Source: Paenibacillus sp. FSL R7-0204 (GTDB lineage Bacteria; Bacillota; Bacilli; Paenibacillales; Paenibacillaceae). Taken from it: a stretch of 64,000 nt of DNA. Shown here one piece after another: positions 1-8,886 of this stretch; the first letter of the stretch is position 1, and each line of letters opens with the position of its first letter. The position numbers and the translations under genes were made by a program. The DNA is taken from assembly GCF_038002225.1 (NCBI RefSeq), contig NZ_JBBOCA010000001.1:2728001-2792000 (forward strand). The letters are read 5' to 3'. The notes beneath the pieces are model-generated. The model saw only the letters and a list, made by a program, of their open reading frames with translations. It ran no database searches and was not told the DNA's origin.

Positions 1-39
1 GCCGGGCCGAGTATTCTCTTAGCGAAGGAGAGTTCCAAG

Positions 40-2346
40 ATGGCAAAGGTAGCAGATCCATATCTGAAGGTCGATCCATGGGCAATTATTGAAGAGGGCT
101 TTGATCCGGAACGAAACCGGACTTCAGAATCGATTTTTTCACTGGGCAATGAGTATATGGGAGTGCGGGGGTATGCGGACGAGGGCTACAGCGGGGATTC
201 CTTGCCGGGCAGCTATTTCAACGGGCTGAATGAGCAGATGAAGGTTGGCAATCATTATAAGGGCATTATCCGGTCGCTGCGCTACATGGTCAATGCCGTG
301 GACTGGCTGCATACCCGGATCTCGGTGGACGGTGAACCCCTGGATCTGGCGCACTCCCGCATAGAGGCGTATACGCGCAGACTGGATTTCCGGACAGGAA
401 CCTATACACGGGAGTTCATCTGGCTGCTGGCGGACGGGAAAAAGCTGAAGCTCTGCTTCACGCGGCTGGTAAGTATGACTCTGTCCCATCTGGGGATGCA
501 GCAAATCACTTTCACGCCGCTTAATTTCTCGGGAAAGGTGGATATTCGTACTGGCCTTGACTTCGGCATGATCCATGAGGAACACGGCCAGAGCATGTGG
601 AAAGAGCAGCAGCGCGGCGGGGAAGGGGCGGTTACAGCCATTATGGCCAGCACGCTGACAACCGGAAATCAGCTGTTCTCGGGCTTTGTCCTGAAGTCTT
701 CGCAGGCGCTGCTGCATACGGAGCTTGTGGAAGAGGACGGCTATACCGGGCGGCAATTCTCTCTGAATCTCTCTGAGGGAGAGCAGGCATCCTTCACAAA
801 GCTTGTGGTCAATGTGACGGGCAGCGGGGCTGCACACACAGCAGACGGTCTCTGGGCCGAAGGCATGGAGCTTGCAGCAGCGGCGGACCGGCTGGCGGAG
901 GAAGAGGTGCTTGCCGACCAGGCCGCCTATTGGAGCAGTATCTGGGCAACCAGTGATATCCGGATTGAGGGTGACCCGGAGAATCAGCAGGGCATCCGTT
1001 TTTGTATTTTTCAGCTGTATCAGACCTATCACGGGGATCATCCCGGATATAATATCGGTGCCAAAGGGCTGACGGGCGAAGCCTACCGTGGCCTTGCCTT
1101 TTGGGATACGGAGTCTTATTGCCTGCCGTTCTATCTGTTTAATAATCCCAAGGCGGCCCGCAGTCTGCTGGAATTCCGCTACAAGACGTTGCCGGAGGCG
1201 CTGCAGCGCGGGCAGGAGGTGGATTGCGAGGGGGCTTTTTATCCGATTGCCACAATAGACGGAACAGAGAGCTGTGACCTGTGGCAGCACTCCAACCTGC
1301 AGCTTCATGTCGGGACAGCGGTCGCCTACGGCATCTGGCATTATGTGAAGAACACCGGCGACCTGGAATTCCTCTACAGCAAAGGCGCCGAGATGCTGAT
1401 ACAGATCAGCCGTTTCTACGCATCCCGCGGCCAGTGGGGTCAACGCACCGGGGAATACGGATATTTCGGCGTGATGGGGCCGGACGAATTCCAGCTGATG
1501 GTTAACAATAACTGTTACATCAATCTGATGGCCCAGAAGTTATTCGAATATACGCTCGAAACGGTAGCCCTAATGAAGGCGGAGACGCCGGAGGAATATG
1601 CGGCGGTTATAGCGGCTACTGCGCTCCGCGACGAGGAACTGGATGACTGGGACCACAAGCGAGCGCATATGAAAATCCCGTTTGATCCGGGCAGCGGCCT
1701 TTATGAGGAGCATGACGGCTTCTTCGATATGCCGCACCTGGATATTCATTCGATTCCGGTGTCCGAGTTCCCGCTCTATGCCAACTGGTCTTATGACCGG
1801 CTGTACCGTTACGATATGATCAAGCAGCCGGATGTGCTGATGTTCATGTTCCTGTACAACGGGCAGTTCTCCCGCGAGACCAAGCTGGCGAATTATGAAT
1901 ATTATGAACCGAGATGTATTCATGAGTCCTCGCTCTCGCCGTCGATTCACTCGATTCTGGCCAGTGAGCTGGGCAAATCGGAGGAAGCGTACCGGTTCTT
2001 CGAGTTCGCCATGCGCCTGGATCTGGACAACTATAACCGCAATACCCGGGAAGGGCTGCACACCACATCGATCGCCGCAGCGTGGATGAACATCGTCTAC
2101 GGCTTCGGGGGGATGCGCTCGGATGGAGATTGTCTGTCCTTCCGGCCGGTGCTGCCGCAGAAGTGGACCGCTTACAGCTTCCAGGTGATGTGCAGGGGCG
2201 TACTGCTGGGTATTACGGTAAATGCAGAGTCGGTTTCCTTCAGAGCAGTCAATGGCGGAAGCACAGAGGTGCTGATCTATGATCAGCGGGTGACCGTAGA
2301 TAAAGCAGGAATCGAGCTTCCTCTCGCTGAAGGGATGACTGTGTGA
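40..2346 (+). CDS. Glycoside hydrolase family 65 protein (disaccharide phosphorylase-like), copy 1
   Basis: 768 aa, the usual length for GH65 inverting phosphorylases (maltose, trehalose, kojibiose and nigerose phosphorylases), cytosolic enzymes that split alpha-glucosides with phosphate to give beta-glucose-1-phosphate. Layout fits the family: N-terminal beta-sandwich (about 1-270), helical linker, (alpha/alpha)6 barrel (about 330-690), small C-terminal beta domain. Seen: FWDTE near 350, the GPDE catalytic-acid motif with Glu483, and an HESSLS phosphate-loop motif. The catalytic loop reads GPDEFQLMVNNN rather than the GPDEYHERVNNN of the next gene, so specificity probably differs. Start chosen because GAAGGAG lies 9 bp upstream. 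No signal peptide. Substrate cannot be named from sequence; a member with altered activity is possible. Confidence 0.88.
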   Translation: MAKVADPYLKVDPWAIIEEGFDPERNRTSESIFSLGNEYMGVRGYADEGYSGDSLPGSYFNGLNEQMKVGNHYKGIIRSLRYMVNAVDWLHTRISVDGEPLDLAHSRIEAYTRRLDFRTGTYTREFIWLLADGKKLKLCFTRLVSMTLSHLGMQQITFTPLNFSGKVDIRTGLDFGMIHEEHGQSMWKEQQRGGEGAVTAIMASTLTTGNQLFSGFVLKSSQALLHTELVEEDGYTGRQFSLNLSEGEQASFTKLVVNVTGSGAAHTADGLWAEGMELAAAADRLAEEEVLADQAAYWSSIWATSDIRIEGDPENQQGIRFCIFQLYQTYHGDHPGYNIGAKGLTGEAYRGLAFWDTESYCLPFYLFNNPKAARSLLEFRYKTLPEALQRGQEVDCEGAFYPIATIDGTESCDLWQHSNLQLHVGTAVAYGIWHYVKNTGDLEFLYSKGAEMLIQISRFYASRGQWGQRTGEYGYFGVMGPDEFQLMVNNNCYINLMAQKLFEYTLETVALMKAETPEEYAAVIAATALRDEELDDWDHKRAHMKIPFDPGSGLYEEHDGFFDMPHLDIHSIPVSEFPLYANWSYDRLYRYDMIKQPDVLMFMFLYNGQFSRETKLANYEYYEPRCIHESSLSPSIHSILASELGKSEEAYRFFEFAMRLDLDNYNRNTREGLHTTSIAAAWMNIVYGFGGMRSDGDCLSFRPVLPQKWTAYSFQVMCRGVLLGITVNAESVSFRAVNGGSTEVLIYDQRVTVDKAGIELPLAEGMTV

Positions 2347-4676
2347 TGGACTGGACGGTAAGTGAGCGCAGCTTCGAGCCTGGGCGGATTATGGCGAACG
2401 GCAACAAATTTATGACCGGCAATGGCTATATGGGCTTCCGGGGAGTCCTTGAGGAGTTCGGGAAGGAGCAGCTTGCGGCGGTTACGCTAGCCGGAGTATA
2501 TGACCGGGCGGGCGACAAATGGCGCGAGCCGGTGAATGCCCCGAACGGGCTGTATACGGTAGTCAGCGCTAACGGCTGCAAGCTAAATGTGTTGGATACC
2601 GAACCATTGGCTCATACTCAGAGCCTGGATCTCCGCTCAGCTATCCACCGGCGGGAGACAACGTTCAGCATCCCGGGAGGCGGGAAGCTGACCCTGACCG
2701 CCGAGCGGTTCACCAGCATGGATCAGCTCCATCTGCTCGCCGCCAGATGGACCCTGCACAGCAACGCCGATTACCGGATAGAGATTACTACAGGTATCGA
2801 TGGCGCGGTGTGGGATATCAACGGTCCCCATCTGCTCGAGCAGCAGAGCAGCTCTGCCGGCGGGGTGCTGCTGTCAACAGCAGTTACCGGGGAGCTGGGG
2901 CAGCAGGTGGCGGTGGCGGAGCTTATAACGTTCGGTACGGCTGAACAGGCGAAGCGGGTTGACGGTGTTATCGAGCTGGATGGAGGAACCGCACTGCGCC
3001 ATATTTCTATAGAAGCTAAGGCAGGTGAGACTTATACATGGTGCAAATATGCAGCCGTGTTCACCGGTCTGGATGGCGAAGGCGATCCTGCAGAAGACGG
3101 ACCTGATGAGCGGGCGGTGCAGACCGTCCAGGCGGCTGCCGCTACAGGATATGCCGGACTGCTGGAGGCTCACCGGCGCAAGTGGGCGGAGCGATGGTCA
3201 CGCAGCGATTGTGTCATTGAAGGCGATGAAGAGGCGCAGTTCGCGTTGCGGTACAGTATGTATCAGCTGCTGATCATTGCACCGACGAAGTCGGAGAAGG
3301 TCTCAATTCCCGCGCGCGGCTTGTCCGGGCAAGTCTATAAGGGCGCAGTATTCTGGGATACGGAGATGTTCATGCTGCCTTTTTTCCTGCACAGTGATCC
3401 TGGGATTGCCCGCAATCTGATGATGTACCGCATCCACACGCTGGATGGTGCGCGGCGGAAGGCTTCGGAGTATGGATATTTGGGGGCTTTTTATGCCTGG
3501 GAGAGCCAGGATACGGGGGATGATGCCTGCACCCTGTTCAATGTGAACGATGTTTTTACCGGAAGGCCCATGCGGACCTATTTCCGCGATAAGCAGATTC
3601 ATATCAGTGCAGATGTCGTGCATGGACTCTGGCAGTACGTGACCTTCACTGGAGATGATAGTATCCTGGCGGACGGCGGGGCGGAGGTCATCTGGGAATG
3701 TGCGCGTTTCTTCTATTCCTATGCTTACTATAATCCTGTGAAGCAGCGTTATGAGCTGCTGGATGTAACCGGACCGGATGAATACCATGAGCGGGTGAAT
3801 AATAACGCATTTACGAGCGCTACGGTTCAGGAGACACTGAAGATTGCCTTGCAGACAGCAGAACGGTTGCAGGATAAATATCCGGCCGTATATAACAGTC
3901 TTGTTGAATCTTATGCGGATGGGCCGTTCCTGGATGAATTCACAGCAATGCTGGCACAGCTCTACGTCCCGCAGCCGGACCCGGATACGCTGGTGATTGA
4001 ACAATTTGACCGTTATCTGCAACTGGAGGATGTGTCTCTGGCTGAGCTGAAGGCACGGGTCATTCACCCGAATGAGTACTGGGGCGGAGGCAATGGGCTG
4101 GCTGCAGCCACAAGAATCCTGAAGCAGGCCGATGTGGTGCTGATGTTGCACCAGTTCCGGGATAGATACAGCAAGGAAGTGAAGCAGGCCAACTGGGAAT
4201 TCTATGAGCCGCGAACCGAGCATGGCTCAAGCCTAAGCGCGTGCATCTACGCTCTGGTCGCTGCGGATATCGGCTTGCCGGATTGGGGATATCCGTATTT
4301 CATGCGTACTGCCACCGTAGATCTAACCGGTGAATCGAAGCAGTATGTCGGTGACCTCTATATTGGCGGGACGCATCCCGCTGCAAATGGAGGAGCATGG
4401 ATGGCTGTGGTTCTTGGCTTCGCGGGTGTGCGATTTGATGGCCTGACCGTCACCCTTAAGCCGTCTCTGCCGGAGACCTGGAGTTCCATTGAGCTGCCGG
4501 TAATCCTGCGCGGAGGCAGCTTCCGGCTGCGGATTGGCCGCGAAGAGATCACGGTTACGGCGGCGCCGGGCAACAACGAAGCGGTAAGCTTCGCCGGATT
4601 CGGCGGTGAGGCTGTGCCGTGCCCGCCCGGTGCAATCCTGGAGTTAGCGTCTGAGTCCAATCAGAGAGGATCATGA
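2346..4676 (+). CDS. Glycoside hydrolase family 65 protein (disaccharide phosphorylase-like), copy 2
   Basis: 776 aa, second GH65 paralogue. It has canonical motifs: FWDTEMFMLPFF, TGPDEYHERVNNN with predicted general acid Glu479, and the phosphate-binding HGSSLS segment. The ATG overlaps the stop of the preceding GH65 gene (TGATG), indicating translational coupling; a GTG one codon earlier is the alternative. Together with the following beta-phosphoglucomutase gene this makes the standard phosphorolysis route: disaccharide + Pi to beta-Glc-1-P, then Glc-6-P. The regular catalytic loop makes an active phosphorylase likely. Which disaccharide (maltose, trehalose, kojibiose, nigerose or other) is unknown. 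Confidence 0.9.
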   Translation: MDWTVSERSFEPGRIMANGNKFMTGNGYMGFRGVLEEFGKEQLAAVTLAGVYDRAGDKWREPVNAPNGLYTVVSANGCKLNVLDTEPLAHTQSLDLRSAIHRRETTFSIPGGGKLTLTAERFTSMDQLHLLAARWTLHSNADYRIEITTGIDGAVWDINGPHLLEQQSSSAGGVLLSTAVTGELGQQVAVAELITFGTAEQAKRVDGVIELDGGTALRHISIEAKAGETYTWCKYAAVFTGLDGEGDPAEDGPDERAVQTVQAAAATGYAGLLEAHRRKWAERWSRSDCVIEGDEEAQFALRYSMYQLLIIAPTKSEKVSIPARGLSGQVYKGAVFWDTEMFMLPFFLHSDPGIARNLMMYRIHTLDGARRKASEYGYLGAFYAWESQDTGDDACTLFNVNDVFTGRPMRTYFRDKQIHISADVVHGLWQYVTFTGDDSILADGGAEVIWECARFFYSYAYYNPVKQRYELLDVTGPDEYHERVNNNAFTSATVQETLKIALQTAERLQDKYPAVYNSLVESYADGPFLDEFTAMLAQLYVPQPDPDTLVIEQFDRYLQLEDVSLAELKARVIHPNEYWGGGNGLAAATRILKQADVVLMLHQFRDRYSKEVKQANWEFYEPRTEHGSSLSACIYALVAADIGLPDWGYPYFMRTATVDLTGESKQYVGDLYIGGTHPAANGGAWMAVVLGFAGVRFDGLTVTLKPSLPETWSSIELPVILRGGSFRLRIGREEITVTAAPGNNEAVSFAGFGGEAVPCPPGAILELASESNQRGS

Positions 4677-4677
4677 C

Positions 4678-5310
4678 ATGATGCTGGAGCATATGAAGGG
4701 CGCTATCTTCGATCTGGATGGCGTGATTGTAGACACGGCGAAATATCACTATCTGGCCTGGCGGTCACTTGCCGACGGGCTTGGATTCGAGTTCACGGAA
4801 GAGCATAACGAGCAGCTCAAGGGCGTCAGCCGGATGAGATCACTCGACATTCTGCTTGCCATTGGAGGCCGGGAATGCACGGAGGCTGAGAAGCTGGTAA
4901 TGGCAGAGCAGAAGAACCGCCTCTATGTAGAGTACATCTCCAGGCTGGATGAATCGGAGCTGCTGCCCGGTGTTCGGGCTTATCTGGATGCGCTCAGAGC
5001 ACGCGGCGTGGCTATTGCCCTTGGCTCTGCGAGTAAGAATGCGGAATTCATACTGGATAAGCTGAATATTGCGGGGCTGTTCGACGTTGTTATAGACGGC
5101 AATAAGGTAGCCCGGGCGAAGCCAGACCCTGAGGTGTTCCAGTCAGCCTGCCGGGAGCTGGGGCTACAGCCGCAGGATTGTGTGGTGTTCGAGGATGCCG
5201 AGGCCGGAGTAGCCGCCGGCAAGGCTGCAGGAATGCAGGTTGTCGGCATCGGTAAGCCTGAAGTGCTGAAGGCAGCGGATCTTGTGATATCCGGATTGCA
5301 TGAATTGTAA
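4678..5310 (+). CDS. pgmB: Beta-phosphoglucomutase
   Basis: 210 aa HAD-superfamily enzyme converting beta-glucose-1-phosphate to glucose-6-phosphate in the cytosol. Seen: N-terminal FDLDGVIVDTA with nucleophile and acid/base Asp pair, helical cap, GSASKN (motif II), RAKPDPEVF (Lys, motif III) and FEDAEAG (motif IV, Mg2+). It starts one base after the GH65 stop, with GAGAGGA 7 bp before the ATG, so it is the third gene of the phosphorolysis operon. Context makes beta-PGM far more likely than another HAD phosphatase. Confidence 0.93.
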   Translation: MMLEHMKGAIFDLDGVIVDTAKYHYLAWRSLADGLGFEFTEEHNEQLKGVSRMRSLDILLAIGGRECTEAEKLVMAEQKNRLYVEYISRLDESELLPGVRAYLDALRARGVAIALGSASKNAEFILDKLNIAGLFDVVIDGNKVARAKPDPEVFQSACRELGLQPQDCVVFEDAEAGVAAGKAAGMQVVGIGKPEVLKAADLVISGLHEL

Positions 5311-5384
5311 GACCTTGATAGAATGGCCCTTGAGGAACTTTTTTCCTCTATTATCTATTCTATTATAGAAGGAAAGCTTGAGGG

Positions 5385-6191
5385 ATGATGATGGAAACGT
5401 TGTTGCTATGGCCTGAAGGTGCGCCAGGAGCGCTGGGAGCCAGTGAAGAGGATCAGCCTGCGATTACACCTTATTTAGTTGAAGGCAAGGGGAATGCCGC
5501 TGTTCTGGTTTGTCCGGGAGGCGGGTATGCGATGCGTGCCGACCATGAAGGCGGTCCGGTTGCGGAGTGGCTGAATACACTCGGAATTTCAGCATTCGTG
5601 CTGCGCTATCGTGTAGCGCCCTATCAATACCCGAGTGCGCTCAAGGATGCGCAGCGGGCGCTGCGTACGATCCGCTTCCGCGCGGATGAATATGGAATTG
5701 ACCCGGACCGGCTCGGCATTCTGGGCTTCTCGGCAGGCGGACATCTCGCTTCTACCGCAGGGGTATCATATGATCTCGGTAATCCTGATCACCCGGAGCC
5801 ATTGGAGCGGCTGTCCAGCCGTCCGGATCGCCTGATTCTATGCTACCCGGTCATCTCGATGACCGAAGGGGTGACCCATCAAGGTTCGAAGGAGAATCTG
5901 CTGGGAGCCATTCCTGATGCGGAGCTGTCGCTTAAGCTCAGCAGCGAGTTCCAGGTGACCCCGGACACGCCGCCAACGTTCCTTTGGCATACCTCTGATG
6001 ATGATTATGTCCCGGTGGAGAACAGCCTGTTGTTCGCCGCAGGACTTAGCCGTCATAAGGTTCCATTCGATCTGCATATCTATGCACACGGCGTACACGG
6101 TCTGGGCTTAGCCCCTGAAGAGCCGCACACCAAGACCTGGACGGATGCCTGTGCCTCTTGGCTGCAATTGAACGGGTATACGAGAGCGTGA
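5385..6191 (+). CDS. Alpha/beta-hydrolase, BD-FAE/acetyl-xylan-esterase-like
   Basis: 268 aa, no signal peptide. Seen: an HGG-like oxyanion segment (CPGGGYAM), nucleophile elbow GFSAGG with Ser116, a candidate acid in HTSDDDYVP and a His in HGVHGLGLA. This is the pattern of small carbohydrate deacetylases/esterases acting on acylated sugars taken up by the cell. Three ATGs lie in a row at 5385, 5388 and 5391; GAGGG just before favours 5391, GAAGGAAAG favours 5385. It follows pgmB by 74 bp and may be co-transcribed. Substrate unknown. Confidence 0.8.
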   Translation: MMMETLLLWPEGAPGALGASEEDQPAITPYLVEGKGNAAVLVCPGGGYAMRADHEGGPVAEWLNTLGISAFVLRYRVAPYQYPSALKDAQRALRTIRFRADEYGIDPDRLGILGFSAGGHLASTAGVSYDLGNPDHPEPLERLSSRPDRLILCYPVISMTEGVTHQGSKENLLGAIPDAELSLKLSSEFQVTPDTPPTFLWHTSDDDYVPVENSLLFAAGLSRHKVPFDLHIYAHGVHGLGLAPEEPHTKTWTDACASWLQLNGYTRA

Positions 6192-6260
6192 ACTTCTGCT
6201 TCAATGTCCGTGTCCAAGGATAGGGCGATACGAGAGACCCAGGAAAGGCAGGTACATATT

Positions 6261-6785
6261 ATGGAGCTTAGATTTCCACAAGTGAATACAGCGGAAGAAA
6301 CTGCGGAGGTTGCCCGGCTGGCAGCTGAAATATGGCACGAACATTATGTCTCCATTATTACCATCGCGCAGATTGATTACATGATTGAAAAGTTTCAATC
6401 GGTTCCCGCGATAACGGATCAGATCCATCATCAGGGCTACGAATATTATTTGATCCATAACGGCGAAGGCTCCACAGCCGGATATATGTCGGCCAGAGAA
6501 GAGGAAGGGAAGCTCTTTTTGAGCAAGTTTTATATCAGCAAGGAGTACAGGGGGCGCAGGTATGGCAGCCAAGCGTTGGCCTTCCTGGAGAAGCTGTGTC
6601 AGGCCCGTAATCTGACTCATATCTGGCTGACGGTCAATCGTGATAACGAATCCAGTATTGCAGTATATCAGAAAAAAGGCTTCCGGATGATACGGGGACA
6701 AATGGCGGATATCGGGAACGGATTTGTCATGGATGATTACATTATGGAGAAAGAAATTCCGGCTTTTAGAGGGAATTACAGCTAG
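6261..6785 (+). CDS. GNAT-family N-acetyltransferase
   Basis: 174 aa from the ATG at 6261, chosen over an in-frame ATG 57 bp upstream because AGGAAAGGCAGG sits directly before it. The GNAT core is visible: the strand FLSKFYISKEYRGRRYG holds the acetyl-CoA pyrophosphate-binding loop (RGRRYGSQAL), followed by LTVNRDNESSIAVYQKKGF, typical of motif B. The acceptor is not predictable. A good terminator follows, so it is the last gene of its transcription unit. Confidence 0.85.
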   Translation: MELRFPQVNTAEETAEVARLAAEIWHEHYVSIITIAQIDYMIEKFQSVPAITDQIHHQGYEYYLIHNGEGSTAGYMSAREEEGKLFLSKFYISKEYRGRRYGSQALAFLEKLCQARNLTHIWLTVNRDNESSIAVYQKKGFRMIRGQMADIGNGFVMDDYIMEKEIPAFRGNYS

Positions 6786-6827
6786 CATAAGCCGTCCGGG
6801 CTCAATGTGCTCCGGATGAAACACTAT

Positions 6828-6872
6828 AAAACCAGTCCAACACGGTATGTTTGTGTGTGGGGCTGGTTTTTA
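6828..6872 (+). terminator. Intrinsic terminator after the GNAT gene
   Basis: AAAACCAGTCC pairs with GGGGCTGGTTTT across a 20-nt loop and runs into T residues. It closes the GH65-pgmB-esterase-GNAT block before the sensor-kinase gene. Confidence 0.75.
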
Positions 6873-6929
6873 CTTGCTTAGCTGAAAATCTCCATACAAA
6901 CGGACATAAAGAACTTTGAAATAAACCTG

Positions 6930-6943
6930 TGTAAGCGCTTGTA
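6930..6943 (+). promoter_or_regulatory. cre-like site (carbon catabolite control) before the YesM-type kinase
   Basis: TGTAAGCGCTTGTA matches the Gram-positive cre consensus TGWAARCGYTWNCW at 13 of 14 positions. It lies just upstream of an AT-rich -10-like TAAAAT (6951-6956), a position suited to CcpA repression. Based on consensus only. Confidence 0.45.
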
Positions 6944-7010
6944 GGTTTGTTAAAATATAAGAACTCATATGTTTCACACGGTAACTTATCCTTCTATTTC
7001 TCGCTGAAAG

Positions 7011-7046
7011 GGTACCGTCCTTTAAAAGGACTTCAACGCCGTTACC
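7011..7046 (+). promoter_or_regulatory. Structured leader before the sensor kinase (nested hairpin)
   Basis: GGTACCG at 7011 can pair with CGTTACC at 7040, enclosing a TCCTTT/AAAGGA hairpin at 7018-7030. A closely similar arrangement occurs at 38071 before an unrelated secreted-protein gene. It matches no riboswitch class I can name. It may be a regulatory leader or simply two stable hairpins. Confidence 0.4.
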
Positions 7047-7079
7047 ACTTGTATTATTGGAACTGGAGGTGAATCCAGG

Positions 7080-8873
7080 GTGTTATCCATGCTTGTGAAA
7101 CCCATTGTCAGGCTCAGTGTTAAGCAGCAGTTGATTCTGCTGTTTCTGATCATGATTACGCCTATTCTGATTTTGAACAGCTACGGCAACTACAAGGCAG
7201 AGGAGATTCTGAAGCGCCATGTGACCAATGCCTATGTGGAGCTGAACAAGCAGAATTTCGCCATTATTAACAGAGACATCGATACGGTGAACAAAATAAC
7301 GACCACCGTCATCCAGAATCCGGTTCTGCAGCAGCTCAATATGAGCGGGAATGATACGGTGCTGGAGCGGGTGGAACGTTATGAGACCATCGAGAAGCTG
7401 CTCGGCAGCTATTCGCAGGGAGCGGAGCGGGGTGACGGAATTTACTACTCGCTGTACGTATATGATCCCGATAACTATTACTTTTTCGCCCCCAATTTTC
7501 CGCAGGTGAAGAAGGCGGGGGTTTATTTTTTCTCCAAGGAGGAACGTCCGTACTGGTTCGAACAGGTGGTGCAGCAGAAAGGCCGCGGGACCCTGATGTT
7601 CACCGAGAAGCTGAGCCCGCAGGCCGAAGAACTGAAGACGCTTACGTATGTCAGGGCCGTCAATAATATCTACCGGGGGGAAGGGACGCTCGGCGTGCTG
7701 GTGGTGACCAAGATGGAATCGAAAATCGGTGAATCGCTAAGGTCCATCTCACTGCCGGACGGGGAAATCTATCTGACGGATATGAGCAACCGTGTACTGG
7801 CCTCGACCACGAATTCAACTGGAGAAGTAATCGTTCTGCCGGACGGCTCGGAGGCGGGAGATCCGGAGGGAACCGAGGATATTATCACTGATGACTTCAT
7901 CTATGTGGTGAACAACAATCATGCCTTTGAGCAAAAGCTGGTCTACAAGGTGCCCGTCAAATCCCTGCTCCAGCAGCAAAACGAAATGAAACGAGTCATT
8001 CAATACATAACAGTGGCCTACGCGCTGTTCGGACTGATCATCATTACCTACTTCTGGCGTGCGCTGATGACCCCTTTGCAGAAGCTGGCTTTTTTTGTAC
8101 GCAAGTATGAGCCGGGCAACCGTGTGCCCGAGACTCCCCGCAGAGGAAGCAACGATGAGGTCAGTGTGCTGATTACCGCCACGTATGATATGGCCCGCAG
8201 GCTCAACAGCCTGATTATGTACAAATACCAGATGGAGCTGAAGCAGAAGGAATCGCAGCTGCAGCTGCTCTATCAGCAGATCAACCCGCATCTGCTGTAC
8301 AACACCCTGGAGAGTATTTATTGGAAAAGCTCGCTCGAAGGCAACGTGGAATCCGCGGAAATGATCAAGGAATTATCCAAGCTGATGAAGATCAGCTTAA
8401 GCCGGGGCCGGGAGCTGATCACGCTCGAAGAGGAGCTTGAACATGCCAGTGCCTACATCAAGCTCCAGCAGCACCGGTATGATTATGTGTTCGCCGTTGT
8501 CTGGAATATCGCTCCCGGGACCACCATGAATCTGATTCCCAAGATCACTCTGCAGCCCCTGATCGAGAATGCCATTATCCACGGGGTTAAGAATATGGAG
8601 GAGGATGGTGAAATCATCATTACCTCTATGCTGGAGGATGGCCGGATTCGGATTACCATTGAGGATAACGGCTATAAGCAGGTCGATTATAAGGCTATCG
8701 AGCAGATTCTCAATGACGACAGTCCGAATCCGGTGAACGGCTACGGTATCCGCAATATCCATCAGCGTGTGCAGCTGCATTTCGGCGGGGATTGCGGGAT
8801 CAGCTACGCACCGCGAGAGCACGGAGGCACGATAGTAAGTGTGATCCTTCCGAAGTCAGAGACTATAGAGTAG
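7080..8873 (+). CDS. YesM-type sensor histidine kinase
   Basis: 597 aa membrane kinase. TM1 about 16-34, extracytoplasmic sensor about 35-300, TM2 about 304-324, HAMP-like segment, then a His_kinase domain with INPHLLYNTLE (phospho-accepting His404) and an HATPase_c domain (NAIIHGVKN N-box; GYGIRNIHQR). This family pairs with AraC-type regulators and senses sugars or their binding proteins. Start: GTG 7080, 9 bp after GGAGGTG; the ATG at 7089 is the alternative. The regulator follows after 13 bp and an ABC importer after that, so it probably controls that importer. Confidence 0.92.
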   Translation: MLSMLVKPIVRLSVKQQLILLFLIMITPILILNSYGNYKAEEILKRHVTNAYVELNKQNFAIINRDIDTVNKITTTVIQNPVLQQLNMSGNDTVLERVERYETIEKLLGSYSQGAERGDGIYYSLYVYDPDNYYFFAPNFPQVKKAGVYFFSKEERPYWFEQVVQQKGRGTLMFTEKLSPQAEELKTLTYVRAVNNIYRGEGTLGVLVVTKMESKIGESLRSISLPDGEIYLTDMSNRVLASTTNSTGEVIVLPDGSEAGDPEGTEDIITDDFIYVVNNNHAFEQKLVYKVPVKSLLQQQNEMKRVIQYITVAYALFGLIIITYFWRALMTPLQKLAFFVRKYEPGNRVPETPRRGSNDEVSVLITATYDMARRLNSLIMYKYQMELKQKESQLQLLYQQINPHLLYNTLESIYWKSSLEGNVESAEMIKELSKLMKISLSRGRELITLEEELEHASAYIKLQQHRYDYVFAVVWNIAPGTTMNLIPKITLQPLIENAIIHGVKNMEEDGEIIITSMLEDGRIRITIEDNGYKQVDYKAIEQILNDDSPNPVNGYGIRNIHQRVQLHFGGDCGISYAPREHGGTIVSVILPKSETIE

Positions 8874-8886
8874 AGGAGAGAATACG

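Noticed and set aside
139..1443. 434-codon antisense frame in the first GH65 gene
   Set aside because: Cys/His/Arg-rich composition typical of shadow frames; the sense gene is certain.
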